A stretch of DNA of 64,000 nt from Deferribacter desulfuricans SSM1 (GCF_000010985.1 NC_013939.1:310001-374000), one strand, 5' to 3'; positions 1 to 7,731 are shown, counted from the stretch's first letter. Notes: generated by a model from the sequence alone, not told the origin. Numbers and translations: made by a program.

Positions 1-1
1 T

Positions 2-316
2 GATGAAAACACTAAGATTGGTACAACTGAGATTTGGAGAGTTTCTGTTAGAATGGGAATGCATGGGATGATGGGTGGAGGTAGAAATTCAATAATTCAC
101 AACTTTCATGCTCATGGTGTACTTTTTCAAGTTTTAAAAAGAAATGGAAGGAAGCCTACAGGGCATGAACAGGGTTGGAAAGATACAATCGCTTTAAGAA
201 ATGGTGATACTGTGGATTTGATAATGAACTTCAGGAAAAAGGGTGTTTTTATGTATCATTGCCATATACTTGAACATGAGGATAACGGTATGATGGGTCA
301 ATTTTTAGTAAGTTAG
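2..316 (+). CDS. Multicopper oxidase, C-terminal fragment (cut by window edge)
   Basis: The frame is open from the first bases, so this is the tail of a gene starting outside the window. It encodes the last cupredoxin domain of a multicopper oxidase. HNFHAHG matches the usual HPxHxHG copper-ligand motif, and HCHILEHEDNGM carries the Cys-His bridge to the trinuclear centre, the type 1 copper histidine and the axial Met. Such enzymes act in the periplasm and couple oxidation of Cu(I), other metals or phenols to oxygen reduction. A Met/Gly/His-rich stretch (MGMHGMMGGG) precedes the first motif, which would suit a copper-handling enzyme. It lies 23 bases upstream of an RseC-like gene. Confidence 0.85.
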   Translation, partial: DENTKIGTTEIWRVSVRMGMHGMMGGGRNSIIHNFHAHGVLFQVLKRNGRKPTGHEQGWKDTIALRNGDTVDLIMNFRKKGVFMYHCHILEHEDNGMMGQFLVS

Positions 317-339
317 GAATATGAAAAAAAGGGATTATT

Positions 340-756
340 ATGAGTAAAATAAAGAAAGTTTGTGGAAAAGTGATTGAAGTTAATGGAAATAAAGTTGTTG
401 TTAGTGTTGTTCAATTTGCGGGATGTAGTCATTGTGAATCAAGGGACACATGTGCTGTAGCTTCTGGTAAAAGTTTTCAAGTGGAACTTGTTACTGATAA
501 AGCTGTTAAAGTTGGCGATGTTGTTGAGCTTTATATGATGAAAAGAGAAATATATAAAAACGGGTTTTTAGCATATATTTTACCTGTTGTTGCACTCATG
601 TTTGGTGCAATTATAGGGTCATATATTGATAAAAATTTTGGAAATGGATATATTGCTCCTTTATTATCGTTACTTTTTTTAGCTATCTATTTTGTTGGTT
701 TGAGATATTATATCCGCAACAAAGAAGTTAATTATAAGATTAATAAAATTATCTAA
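340..756 (+). CDS. RseC/MucC-family membrane protein
   Basis: This 138-residue protein has the layout of the RseC/MucC family (also linked to SoxR reduction and Rnf complexes). An N-terminal small domain contains a cysteine cluster (GCSHC, then DTC) near residues 28-39, followed by two transmembrane helices around residues 75-95 and 105-125 and a short basic tail. Family members tune envelope-stress or redox sensing, and the cysteines could bind a metal or cluster. Its place behind the multicopper oxidase suggests an envelope redox role. The exact role is not shown by the sequence. Confidence 0.8.
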   Translation: MSKIKKVCGKVIEVNGNKVVVSVVQFAGCSHCESRDTCAVASGKSFQVELVTDKAVKVGDVVELYMMKREIYKNGFLAYILPVVALMFGAIIGSYIDKNFGNGYIAPLLSLLFLAIYFVGLRYYIRNKEVNYKINKII

Positions 757-771
757 CAGGAGGTAATGAAC

Positions 772-1158
772 ATGAATTATTATTTAAGTAAAAAAGTTAG
801 TTATAGTTTTGATGAAACTGTACTAAAGACAAAAGAACTGTTAAAGGTTGTAGGTTTTGGAGTGCTTTATGAACTTGATATGAAAAGTTTGCTGAAAGAA
901 AAGATTGATGTTGACATTGAAAAATATTTTATATTGGGAGCATGCAATCCTCATTTTGGATACAAAGCATTACAGACGGAGCCAAATATCGGTACAGTTA
1001 TCCCCTGTAATGTGGTAATCAGAAAGATTTCAGATAATGAAACAGAGGTTTCAACTATAAATCCAGTAAAACAGATGAGCATAGTAGAGAATACAGACTT
1101 AGAAGAAATTGCAAATGAGATTTTTTCCAGACTTTCCAATGTTATTTCAAGGTTGTAA
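772..1158 (+). CDS. DUF302-family protein
   Basis: The 128-residue product matches the DUF302 family, a small alpha/beta domain of unknown function. The typical centre GACNPHFGYKAL, followed by a conserved EPNIGTVIPCNVVI stretch, is present. The start at 772 is preferred over an ATG at 766, because AGGAGG at 758-763 sits 8 bases before 772 but only 2 before 766. DUF302 genes often sit beside copper or sulfur oxidation genes, in line with the upstream oxidase. There is no signal peptide, so it is probably cytoplasmic. Confidence 0.8.
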   Translation: MNYYLSKKVSYSFDETVLKTKELLKVVGFGVLYELDMKSLLKEKIDVDIEKYFILGACNPHFGYKALQTEPNIGTVIPCNVVIRKISDNETEVSTINPVKQMSIVENTDLEEIANEIFSRLSNVISRL

Positions 1159-1176
1159 ATGATAAAATTATTGTAT

Positions 1177-1212
1177 TGTGTAAATTTTACACATAACTGT
1201 AACCTTATTACA
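1177..1212. promoter_or_regulatory. Two palindromes, candidate activator binding sites
   Basis: A perfect 17-base palindrome (TGTGTAAA-T-TTTACACA) lies at 1177-1193. A second, similar site (TGTAA, 5 bases, TTACA) lies at 1198-1212. They sit about 90-130 bases before the predicted start point of the sigma-54 promoter downstream, the usual place for enhancer sites of NtrC-type activators. This is inference from position and symmetry. Confidence 0.4.
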
Positions 1213-1278
1213 CAGCTTAAATTGATATTACATTGTCAAGTCCTTTATTTATCAATAAGTTAAGAACATTTGGCACAA

Positions 1279-1294
1279 TGGCACACTATATGCA
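1279..1294 (+). promoter_or_regulatory. Sigma-54 (-24/-12) promoter
   Basis: TGGCACACTATATGCA has the invariant GG and GC separated by exactly 10 bases, and the full TGGCAC half of the sigma-54 consensus. Transcription would start near 1305, about 40 bases before the exported Gly/Met-rich protein at 1345, which has its own good ribosome site. Confidence 0.55.
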
Positions 1295-1344
1295 TATACA
1301 ATAAGTGATTTCGCTTATAAGAGAAAAATATAGGAGGTAGAGCG

Positions 1345-1842
1345 ATGAAAAAACTTTTAATATTAGGAGCAATTGTAGTCTTTGGAGCAACTTTGGCATT
1401 TGCCCATGGTCCAGGATTTGGTAGAGGATATGGTATGATGGGGCCTGGAATGATGGGTTCTGGAATGATGGGGCCTGGATACGGTTATCAGGGTAATGGT
1501 TATGGTCCAGGATTTGGTAGAGGATATGGTATGATGGGGCCTGGATACAGTTATCAGGGTAATGGTTATGGCTCAGGTATGATGAGAGGATATGGCCCAA
1601 ATTATCAGGGTGAAGTGAAGCAGATAACTAAAGAAGATGCTAAAAAAGCAGTGGAAAAAGTATTAAAAGAAAATTTTAAAGGTTATAAGATTAAAGAGGT
1701 AGAAAAGTTTAGAATGCCAATGGGAACAATGTATGAAGTGGATGTGGTTGATGCAGCAGGTAACAAATTTGAATTTCATGTAAATCCATGGGGCAATGTA
1801 ATGGGACCTTTCCCAGATAATTATGATAAGGACAATGATTAG
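1345..1842 (+). CDS. Exported Gly/Met-rich protein with PepSY-like tail
   Basis: A clear signal peptide (MKKLLILGAIVVFGATLAFA) is followed by a low-complexity segment rich in Gly, Met, Tyr and Gln (repeated GYGMMGPG and YQGNGYG) at about residues 21-88. A compact C-terminal domain (about 90-160) follows, whose KxAVEKVL, EVDVVDAAGNKFEFHVNPWG pattern resembles PepSY-like or metal-stress exported proteins. The DNA for the repeat region contains a 96-base direct duplication (copies starting near 1408 and 1504). AGGAGGT precedes the ATG. Met-rich exported proteins often bind copper; with the oxidase upstream, a periplasmic metal-binding role is plausible but unproven. Confidence 0.65.
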   Translation: MKKLLILGAIVVFGATLAFAHGPGFGRGYGMMGPGMMGSGMMGPGYGYQGNGYGPGFGRGYGMMGPGYSYQGNGYGSGMMRGYGPNYQGEVKQITKEDAKKAVEKVLKENFKGYKIKEVEKFRMPMGTMYEVDVVDAAGNKFEFHVNPWGNVMGPFPDNYDKDND

Positions 1843-1844
1843 TA

Positions 1845-1871
1845 AGAGGGGTTAATACCCCCTCTTTTTTT
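1845..1871 (+). terminator. Rho-independent terminator
   Basis: The stem AGAGGGG/CCCCTCT has a 7-base loop and is followed by a run of Ts, just after the stop codon at 1842. Confidence 0.75.
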
Positions 1872-1886
1872 AAAAAGGGGAAGATT

Positions 1887-2132
1887 ATGATGCATGGATA
1901 TGGTGGTTTTGGAGGCTTTGGTTTTATGGGGATATTTAGTATGGTTATTTGGTTAGTTATTTTGATAGTGATAATCTATTTTCTTTTTATGTTTATAAGG
2001 GATTTTGGTTCAAAAAATAGTATTACAAAAACAGGGAAGAATCATGCTCTTAATATTTTAAAAGAAAGGTATGCCAGAGGTGAAATAACAAAAGAAGAGT
2101 ATCTTTCAATGAAAAATGATCTGGAAAATTAA
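1887..2132 (+). CDS. SHOCT-domain small membrane protein
   Basis: The 81-residue product has a Gly/Phe-rich N-terminus and one transmembrane helix (about residues 15-38). It ends with a SHOCT motif (NILKERYARGEITKEEY, about residues 55-71), a short helical module found at the ends of many bacterial membrane proteins. AGGGGAAG lies before the ATG. An ATG one codon later is equally possible. It probably belongs with the exported protein upstream, although a terminator lies between them. Confidence 0.8.
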   Translation: MMHGYGGFGGFGFMGIFSMVIWLVILIVIIYFLFMFIRDFGSKNSITKTGKNHALNILKERYARGEITKEEYLSMKNDLEN

Positions 2133-2140
2133 AATAGGTA

Positions 2141-2217
2141 GTGTTCAAAATTCCGTGTCAACGTGTTATAAAAAAAAAGAGTAAATAAGAAGGAACCTTA
2201 ACGTGGAATTTTGAATA
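2141..2217. repeat. 77-bp inverted-repeat remnant, possible insertion sequence or MITE
   Basis: An 11-base sequence, TTCAAAATTCC (2144-2154), returns inverted at 2203-2213 (GGAATTTTGAA), and partial matching extends outwards. The 48 bases between are an A-rich spacer with no coding capacity. The ends resemble insertion-sequence termini, so this may be a miniature element or an internally deleted copy. Confidence 0.4.
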
Positions 2218-2289
2218 GTCTCGCTTATTATCCCCTTATGAAGTAAATTATAGTTAATTTTTGATTATATTAGCACAATATTAAAATCA

Positions 2290-2452
2290 TTACAGATCTT
2301 CCATAGTAAGATCTACATAATCATTATTCGGTTTGTTTGTTTCATTTATACTATTTTGATTATTGTAATCATCTATTGGCAACCCCCACTTTTTTTCTTG
2401 TCATCAGGTAAATTACCAAAGCAACAATCAAACCAATCAAAATAAAGTCCAT
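2290..2452 (-). pseudogene. Frameshifted small single-helix membrane protein
   Basis: On the minus strand an ATG at 2452 opens a frame with a hydrophobic helix (FILIGLIVALVIYLM) followed by TRKK. After a run of seven As the frame closes early, but the neighbouring frame continues with WGLPIDDYNNQ and ends in an acidic tail, DYVDLTMEDL, at 2290. The total length is 3n+1, so one extra base in the A run explains the break. The original product would be about 54 residues, with one membrane helix and a polar, Asn-rich tail. I do not recognise it, and the ribosome site is weak. Confidence 0.4.
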
Positions 2453-3014
2453 TACATATTCTAATATCTTTTAACTTCTCGTCTTATTATTCTTTGGTAA
2501 GTAAGGGAGGCGGACAATTCTGATTATGTTTTTCTGTTTGCCATCCGTTATAATTAATCTTATTTGTGTTTTCTTTTTGGTGAATAGACCTTGCATATTC
2601 ATATTTCCATGGAAAAATATAAAATATTTTTTTATATAATTCTGTAATTCGGTTGGTTAATTTCAAATAAAAGGCTCTTACAAATGCATATTAAAGCCAA
2701 TAGCCCAAAAGGATACAAAGATGTAAAAATCCTTTCAAAAACTTTTAAAAGGCTTAAGAAAGTTCCTTGTTTTGATTTGTTATGTATAATTGTCAATTAA
2801 TGACCTGTATGGATATAAATATTAAGGCGTTTTAAGATCTTGTATACTTGTTTGTATTAATTAAAGGGAATTTGTTTTTTATTCATGATGGCAAAAATAC
2901 ACCAGCTTTTATTTTTCGTAAAAGTTTTATTTAATGGTTAAAAAAGTCTTTTTAAACTTAATGTTGAAATTATATTAGATAATACTATAGTAACAAATAA
3001 TTAGATGAAAGGAG

Positions 3015-3048
3015 TGGGTAAAATAAAATTGGGTAACATTTTGGGTAA
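3015..3048 (+). repeat. Three direct TGGGTAA repeats
   Basis: TGGGTAA occurs at 3015-3021, 3030-3036 and 3042-3048, about 60-90 bases before a tRNA 3'-end fragment. Closely spaced short direct repeats beside an attachment site can be recombinase arm sites. Here that is only a suggestion. Confidence 0.3.
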
Positions 3049-3104
3049 TGGTTATTTTGGACAGGGTATTATTGTCAGGTTTATCAATGGGATAACTATT
3101 GCTA

Positions 3105-3124
3105 TTCGAGTCCCCCCTCCGGCA
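3105..3124 (+). other. tRNA 3'-end fragment, possible attachment-site relic
   Basis: TTCGAGTCCCCCCTCCGGCA matches the T-loop, the 3' half of the T stem, the 3' acceptor strand and the discriminator base of a bacterial tRNA whose 5' end would be GCCGGAG, as in many tRNA-Leu genes. No 5' half is present. Integrating elements that use tRNA ends leave such 20-base copies at their far boundary. No integrase gene is in the window. Confidence 0.45.
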
Positions 3125-3374
3125 TGCCTCAAGCTTCTAAATTAATTTTCTTCACAGCGAAATAATCTGTTTTAAAATTTACTTTCGAATTAATGAATTT
3201 TTTTAGCTTTTCATAATTTCAAAAGCTAAAAGTTTTTTAAAGTTATTCTTAGCTTTTAAACAATTAAAATTGTCGGGTAATATTTTCTATTTTTTTAATT
3301 TAAATTTTGTAGTTGCAGGATTTTATAATAACTATTAAAAAAGTATATGTTCTTTAATTGAGCAGGAGGCAAAG

Positions 3375-4139
3375 ATGAAACTTTTAAGATTTAAAACTGG
3401 TGAGGTAGAAAAAAAGGGAGTTTTAGTTGATGGGAAGATAAGAAGAGTTTTGGGTACTTTTTTTGATAATTTTACTGTTACAGACGAAATTTATGAAATT
3501 GATGAGGTACATTTTTTACCACCTGTAATCCCTTCAAAAATTGTTTGTATTGGTCGTAATTACGCTGACCACGCAAAAGAGCTTGGTAATGAAGTGCCAA
3601 CAGAGCCATTAATTTTTCTCAAGCCAAATTCTGCAATTAATAATCACGAAGGTTTAATTATTTATCCAGAGCAATCAAATAGGGTAGATTATGAAGCTGA
3701 ACTTGCAATTGTTATTAAGAAAAGGTGTAAAAGTGTAAGTGAAGAAGATGCTCTTGATTATGTTTTAGGTTATACCTGTTTTAATGATATTACTGCGAGG
3801 GATATTCAGAAAAAAGAGGGGAAATTTACAAGGGCAAAGTCTTTTGACACATTTGCACCATTTGGCCCATTTATTGAAACTGAGTTTGAGAGTTTTGACA
3901 ATTTAAGCGTAAAAAGCTTTGTTAATGGTGAAATTAGACAGGATGGAAATACTAAAGATATGATTTTTAAAGTACCCCAATTGATATCATTTATTTCAAA
4001 AGTTATGACCCTTTATCCTGGAGATGTTATTGCTACAGGAACACCTGAAGGTGTAGGGGAATTGAAGCCTGGTGATGTGGTGGAAGTGGAAGTAGAAGGG
4101 GTAGGAAGACTTAGAAATTATGTCACAAAAGAAAATTAA
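3375..4139 (+). CDS. Fumarylacetoacetate hydrolase-family protein
   Basis: The 254-residue product has the FAH fold signature. CIGRNYADHAKELG (about residues 58-71) is followed by the metal-binding acidic set: EGLIIYP, DYEAELAIVI, then NDITARDIQ. The C-terminal GDVIATGTPEGVG loop is also present. Members hydrolyse or decarboxylate acylpyruvates or 2-oxo-acids such as oxaloacetate in the cytosol with Mg2+. The size fits the acylpyruvase (FAHD1/YcgM-like) group, but the substrate cannot be told from sequence. AGGAGG precedes the start. It overlaps the next gene by 20 bases. Confidence 0.85.
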   Translation: MKLLRFKTGEVEKKGVLVDGKIRRVLGTFFDNFTVTDEIYEIDEVHFLPPVIPSKIVCIGRNYADHAKELGNEVPTEPLIFLKPNSAINNHEGLIIYPEQSNRVDYEAELAIVIKKRCKSVSEEDALDYVLGYTCFNDITARDIQKKEGKFTRAKSFDTFAPFGPFIETEFESFDNLSVKSFVNGEIRQDGNTKDMIFKVPQLISFISKVMTLYPGDVIATGTPEGVGELKPGDVVEVEVEGVGRLRNYVTKEN

Positions 4140-4371
4140 GATTGAGTGCTTACAATGTGGTGTGTGTTGTTATTTCTTTGATATATCCACTTTGAATAAA
4201 CCACAGTTTGAAAGATGTAAGCATCTAAGAGATGATGGGAAATGCGCTAATTATGAAAATAGGCCGAAAGTATGTAGAGATTTTCAGCCGGATGAAATTT
4301 GTGTTTTGATTTCTACACTTAGTTTTGAAGATAAAATAAAAGTTTTGAAAAAGATTTATGGTGTAAAATGA
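4120..4371 (+). CDS. YkgJ-family cysteine cluster protein
   Basis: The 83-residue protein carries the CxxCGxCC-type start (CLQCGVCC, about residues 10-17), then CKHL, C and CRDF cysteines that together form the YkgJ/UPF0153 metal- or Fe-S-binding cluster. The start lies inside the end of the FAH gene, and the stop overlaps the coaE start by 4 bases, so the three genes are probably translated together. The biochemical function of the family is not established. Confidence 0.8.
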   Translation: MSQKKIKIECLQCGVCCYFFDISTLNKPQFERCKHLRDDGKCANYENRPKVCRDFQPDEICVLISTLSFEDKIKVLKKIYGVK

Positions 4372-5015
4372 GCTTGTACTTAGGATTAACAGGTAATATT
4401 GCCTCGGGAAAAAGTACTGCAGCCAAATTTTTTGAAGAGTATGGTTGCTACACAATTGATGCCGATGAAATTAGCAGGAAAGTTATGAAAAAAGGTAAAG
4501 ATGCTTATTTTAAAATTGTTGAAGCCTTTGGTGATAATATTTTGCTTGAAGATGGTGAGATAAATAGAGGGAAACTAAAGCAAATAGTTTTTGACGACGA
4601 TAGAAAAAGGGTGATTTTAGAGGATATTGTTCATCCTGCAATTCATGAATATGAAAAAAGATTGGTCTCTGAAATAAAATCAAAAGATGATAAAGCGATA
4701 ATAATTACTCAAGCTGCTTTGATTGTGGAAAAAAAGACGTTTGATAGGTTTGATGGTATTATCGTTGTATATGTAGATTATGATAGTCAGCTTAAAAGAT
4801 TGCTACAAAGAGATAATATCGATTTAAATCTTGCTCAAAAAATTATTTCAGCTCAAATGCCTTATGAAGAAAAATTAAAATATGCAAATTTTATTATTGA
4901 TAATAGCAAAGATTTAAGTCACCTAAAAAATGAAGTAAAAAGGGTTTATGAAGTTTTAAAGATATACCAATACGCTAAAAAACAATTAAAGAAGAGAAGG
5001 GTTACGTTTAGGTAG
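4368..5015 (+). CDS. coaE: Dephospho-CoA kinase
   Basis: The protein phosphorylates the 3'-OH of dephospho-CoA, the last step of coenzyme A synthesis, in the cytosol. The P-loop GNIASGKST is at residues 9-17, followed by the typical CYTIDADEISRKVM substrate region. A central DGIIVVYVD strand and an LKRLLQRDNI lid segment are also present. The length of 215 residues is normal, with a short basic extension at the C-terminus. It is coupled to the upstream YkgJ gene by an ATGA overlap. Confidence 0.93.
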   Translation: MSLYLGLTGNIASGKSTAAKFFEEYGCYTIDADEISRKVMKKGKDAYFKIVEAFGDNILLEDGEINRGKLKQIVFDDDRKRVILEDIVHPAIHEYEKRLVSEIKSKDDKAIIITQAALIVEKKTFDRFDGIIVVYVDYDSQLKRLLQRDNIDLNLAQKIISAQMPYEEKLKYANFIIDNSKDLSHLKNEVKRVYEVLKIYQYAKKQLKKRRVTFR

Positions 5016-5017
5016 AG

Positions 5018-5043
5018 AAAAAAGGGTATTGAAGCCAATACCC
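5018..5043 (-). terminator. Terminator for rpmB (possibly bidirectional)
   Basis: The stem GGGTATTG/CAATACCC has a 4-base loop, at 5024-5043. On the minus strand it is followed by six Ts, giving a good intrinsic terminator for rpmB. On the plus strand the tail is weak but may still help to end the coaE transcript. Confidence 0.75.
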
Positions 5044-5047
5044 ATCT

Positions 5048-5236
5048 TTATGCTTTTTGAACTTTTCCAGCTTTTAAACATTTAGTGCAGACTTTTTTCC
5101 TAACAACCTTGCCATTTTCAATAACTCTAACTTTGTGAACATTAGGATAAAAAACTCTTCTTGAAACATTATGAGCGTGACTAATAGTGTGTCCAAACAT
5201 TGGTCCTTTGCCACATATATCACATCTTCTTGCCAT
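5048..5236 (-). CDS. rpmB: Ribosomal protein L28
   Basis: The 62-residue product matches the L28 family: MARRCDICGKGPMFGHTISHAHN at the N-terminus and KVCTKCLKAGKV at the C-terminus. The four cysteines (CxxC near residues 5-8, CxxC near 54-57) make it the zinc-binding form. A good ribosome site (GGAGGT) precedes the start, and a promoter and terminator flank it, so it is probably monocistronic. Confidence 0.95.
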   Translation of the reverse strand: MARRCDICGKGPMFGHTISHAHNVSRRVFYPNVHKVRVIENGKVVRKKVCTKCLKAGKVQKA

Positions 5237-5267
5237 TATTCTACCTCCATAAAAATAGCGAACAACT

Positions 5268-5296
5268 CATATATATTAAAATTTGAAAATTTGCAA
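5268..5296 (-). promoter_or_regulatory. Sigma-70 promoter for rpmB
   Basis: Read on the minus strand, TTGCAA and TATATG are separated by 17 bases. They are placed about 30 bases before the rpmB ATG. Confidence 0.6.
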
Positions 5297-5392
5297 CGAC
5301 TTTATAAGAAAATTAGTACTATTTTTGAAACCTTTTGGCAATGGATTTTTTAAAGTCTTGGTTATTCTTAGGATATTATAAAAATTCATAGG

Positions 5393-7429
5393 TTATTGTT
5401 TCTTTAAATGTTCTTCGTTTGTAGTATTAAAAGCATCTAAGATGGTCGGTAAATAGATTTTCACTTCTGTACCTTTATTTTCTTCTGAGTCGATAATTAT
5501 ATGCCCATTATGCTGTTTTATAATGCTATATGCAGAATAAAGTCCAAGTCCAAGTGATTCCTTATCTTGTTTAGTTGTATAAAAGGGTTCAAATACTTTA
5601 CTTAAATGCTCTTTTTTTATTCCAAGTCCATTGTCTTTAAAAGTAAATTCTATATAGTTTCTCTCAAAGTCTTGTATTTCTGTTGGCAACGTTTCTGGAG
5701 AAACCTTTTTTAAAGTAATTTTGATATTACCACCGTTTGGCAAAGCCTCAATGGAATTTGTAAAAATATTCCTAAATACTTGAAATATCTGATTATAATC
5801 GGCTTCTATAGCTGGGATATCACTATCGCAGTGAATTTGAAGTGAGATATTTTTGGGAATATTATCTTTGTAAATTTCAATAAAGTCGTTTAATAATTTT
5901 TCTGGAGATACTAGTTTCTTAGCAGATTTTTCTACCATACTGAATTCAAGTACTCTGTTAATTATGTTTGAAGCTTTAAATGCAGAGTCGCTGATTAGTT
6001 TTAATATATTTTTTACCTTAGGGTTAACATCTTTATCACTAAGTAAGTGTGAAGATAATGTGGCAATTGGAGTTAATAAATTATTTATTTCATGTGCAAT
6101 ATTACCAGTAAGTGCATTTATACTTGCTAATTTTTCAGTATTTATCAAATGATTAGCTATTTTACGATGAAAAGTTATATCGTATAAAAAACTATAGATA
6201 TATTTTAGCTCGTCACCCTCAAATTTTCCAACGGCGTTTTCTAAAACAAAGACTTCATTCCCATTTTTATCCAGATATGTCATTTCAATATTTTTAACAA
6301 CCTTTTTGTTTTTTAATAATTTTATAAAGTATTTTCTTTGTTTGTTGTCTTTATAAAAGGATGATGCTGGTGTTTTTAAAACTTCTTCTTTCGATGAGTA
6401 GTTAAAAAGGTTTAAAAAAGCCTGATTGCAATCTATAAATGAACCTTGTGGGGTTGTTATTGCTATAGCAGCTATATTGTTTTCTAGAAATGTTTTAAAG
6501 TTTTCTTCCAATTTATTTAAAGCTAAATTTTGATTTAGTTCAAATATTGTTTTTGCAATTGTATTAAGAATCTCATTGAGTAAAATGTGTTCGAATTTTT
6601 CTAATGTTTTATGCTCTCTTTGAAATGTTATTGATATAAAACCTAATAAATTCTCCTTATATTCTAATCTCTTTAATACTACAAAGTCTCCTCTATTTCT
6701 TTTTGATAAAATACACCCTTTACAAAATGAATATAACTTACCTTTACTTACAACAAGGGTTTTTTTAGCTTTTAGTTGTTGGAAACATCCAGGGAGCTCT
6801 TCGTAAGATTTATTAATATACTTATTAAATAATGACTTTTTCAAATTGTAAGAAGTAAAATTTGTTATATTCTTGTTGTCATCAAATAAGAAAAAGGTAA
6901 AACATGTAATATCAGGATGTTTTGCAATAGATTTTTTTACTATATTTAGTAACTGCTCTTCAGTAAGTACATTTTTCAACTTATTATCAAGCTTGTTTAA
7001 AATGGAAAGTAGTATCGCTTGTTGTTCAAGGTGTTGTTTACTAACTTTTTCTTCGTGGATATCAATAGCAGTTACAAGTCCAGCTGGTCGACCTCTGTAA
7101 ATAGTAGTTCTTCCCTCTAGCAGTACCCATCGCTTTTTTCCGTCCTTCCTTTTGACAAGTACATTGTATTTATGGTGGCTATCTAAACCACGTTGTCTTT
7201 CTAAACCTCTTTTTTTGACTACTTCTTTAAAATTATCATCTACAAGCTCCCAAAAATTCATTCCGATTAATTCGTCATTTTTGTAACCAGTAATTTGGCT
7301 TGTAGCTGGATTAGCAAAAATAATCTTGTTGTCTTGGTAAATTAGTATGGCTACAGTTGTTTTATTTGCTAAATCTGTGAATATGTAAAAAAACTCTTGA
7401 CGTTCTACACTCATAATTAATTTTATCAT
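5393..7429 (-). CDS. PAS-domain sensor histidine kinase
   Basis: The 678-residue protein has an N-terminal PAS domain (about residues 13-130, with FANPATSQITGY). A GAF-like region with several cysteines follows (about 140-300), then a second PAS domain (about 305-420) and a HisKA domain with GNIAHEINNLLTP, where His446 is the likely phosphoacceptor. The C-terminal ATPase domain has an N box (IFTNSIEALPNGG), a G1 box (DNGLGI) and a G2 box (GLGLYSAYSI). No transmembrane helix is seen, so it is a soluble sensor. No response regulator gene is adjacent. Met6 (7414) is an alternative start; neither start has a clear ribosome site. Confidence 0.88.
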   Translation of the reverse strand: MIKLIMSVERQEFFYIFTDLANKTTVAILIYQDNKIIFANPATSQITGYKNDELIGMNFWELVDDNFKEVVKKRGLERQRGLDSHHKYNVLVKRKDGKKRWVLLEGRTTIYRGRPAGLVTAIDIHEEKVSKQHLEQQAILLSILNKLDNKLKNVLTEEQLLNIVKKSIAKHPDITCFTFFLFDDNKNITNFTSYNLKKSLFNKYINKSYEELPGCFQQLKAKKTLVVSKGKLYSFCKGCILSKRNRGDFVVLKRLEYKENLLGFISITFQREHKTLEKFEHILLNEILNTIAKTIFELNQNLALNKLEENFKTFLENNIAAIAITTPQGSFIDCNQAFLNLFNYSSKEEVLKTPASSFYKDNKQRKYFIKLLKNKKVVKNIEMTYLDKNGNEVFVLENAVGKFEGDELKYIYSFLYDITFHRKIANHLINTEKLASINALTGNIAHEINNLLTPIATLSSHLLSDKDVNPKVKNILKLISDSAFKASNIINRVLEFSMVEKSAKKLVSPEKLLNDFIEIYKDNIPKNISLQIHCDSDIPAIEADYNQIFQVFRNIFTNSIEALPNGGNIKITLKKVSPETLPTEIQDFERNYIEFTFKDNGLGIKKEHLSKVFEPFYTTKQDKESLGLGLYSAYSIIKQHNGHIIIDSEENKGTEVKIYLPTILDAFNTTNEEHLKKQ

Positions 7430-7479
7430 TAAATTTAGAATAAATCAAAACATTTTGACTTTTTTAATAACAAAAGTTC

Positions 7480-7508
7480 TTGACAAAAATGAAAGTTAAA
7501 TATATTAA
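7480..7508 (+). promoter_or_regulatory. Promoter of tRNA-Gly
   Basis: TTGACA at 7480-7485 and TATTAA at 7503-7508 have a 17-base spacer. They end 16 bases before the tRNA 5' end. Confidence 0.6.
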
Positions 7509-7524
7509 ATAACGCCTGAGTTAA

Positions 7525-7597
7525 GCGGGTGTAGCTCAGCTGGTAGAGCGTGACCTTGCCAAGGTTGAGGTCGCGGGTTCGAGTCCCGTCACCCGCT
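7525..7597 (+). tRNA. tRNA-Gly (GCC)
   Basis: It folds as a full cloverleaf. The acceptor stem GCGGGTG pairs with CACCCGC. The D arm has GCTCAGCTGGTAGAGC, the anticodon loop CTTGCCAA has anticodon GCC, and the T arm GCGGGTTCGAGTCCCGT is standard. CCA is not encoded. A run of eight Ts follows and probably ends transcription. Confidence 0.96.
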
Positions 7598-7731
7598 TTT
7601 TTTTTATCTCCAAAATAATTCCTTATAATTTATCCCTCTAAACCAATCCATTTCTAAAGGAATTTAATAATTACTATTGTCTATTTTAATATTTTAGTGC
7701 ATATAATTTTGTGATTATTAAGTAAAGGTTG

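Larger units (their letters stand above)
2453..3374. other. Gene-poor stretch with decayed sequence
   Basis: No convincing gene is visible. A 38-codon frame at 2684-2800 (plus strand) has a lysine-rich product that could be a transposase N-terminus, but it lacks a ribosome site. A tRNA 3'-end fragment and three TGGGTAA repeats lie near 3015-3124. The rest is AT-rich with no clear structure. Confidence 0.5.

Noticed and set aside
2684-2800. 38-codon gene or transposase start
   Set aside because: No ribosome site, no continuation and no clear family match; kept only as part of the gap description.
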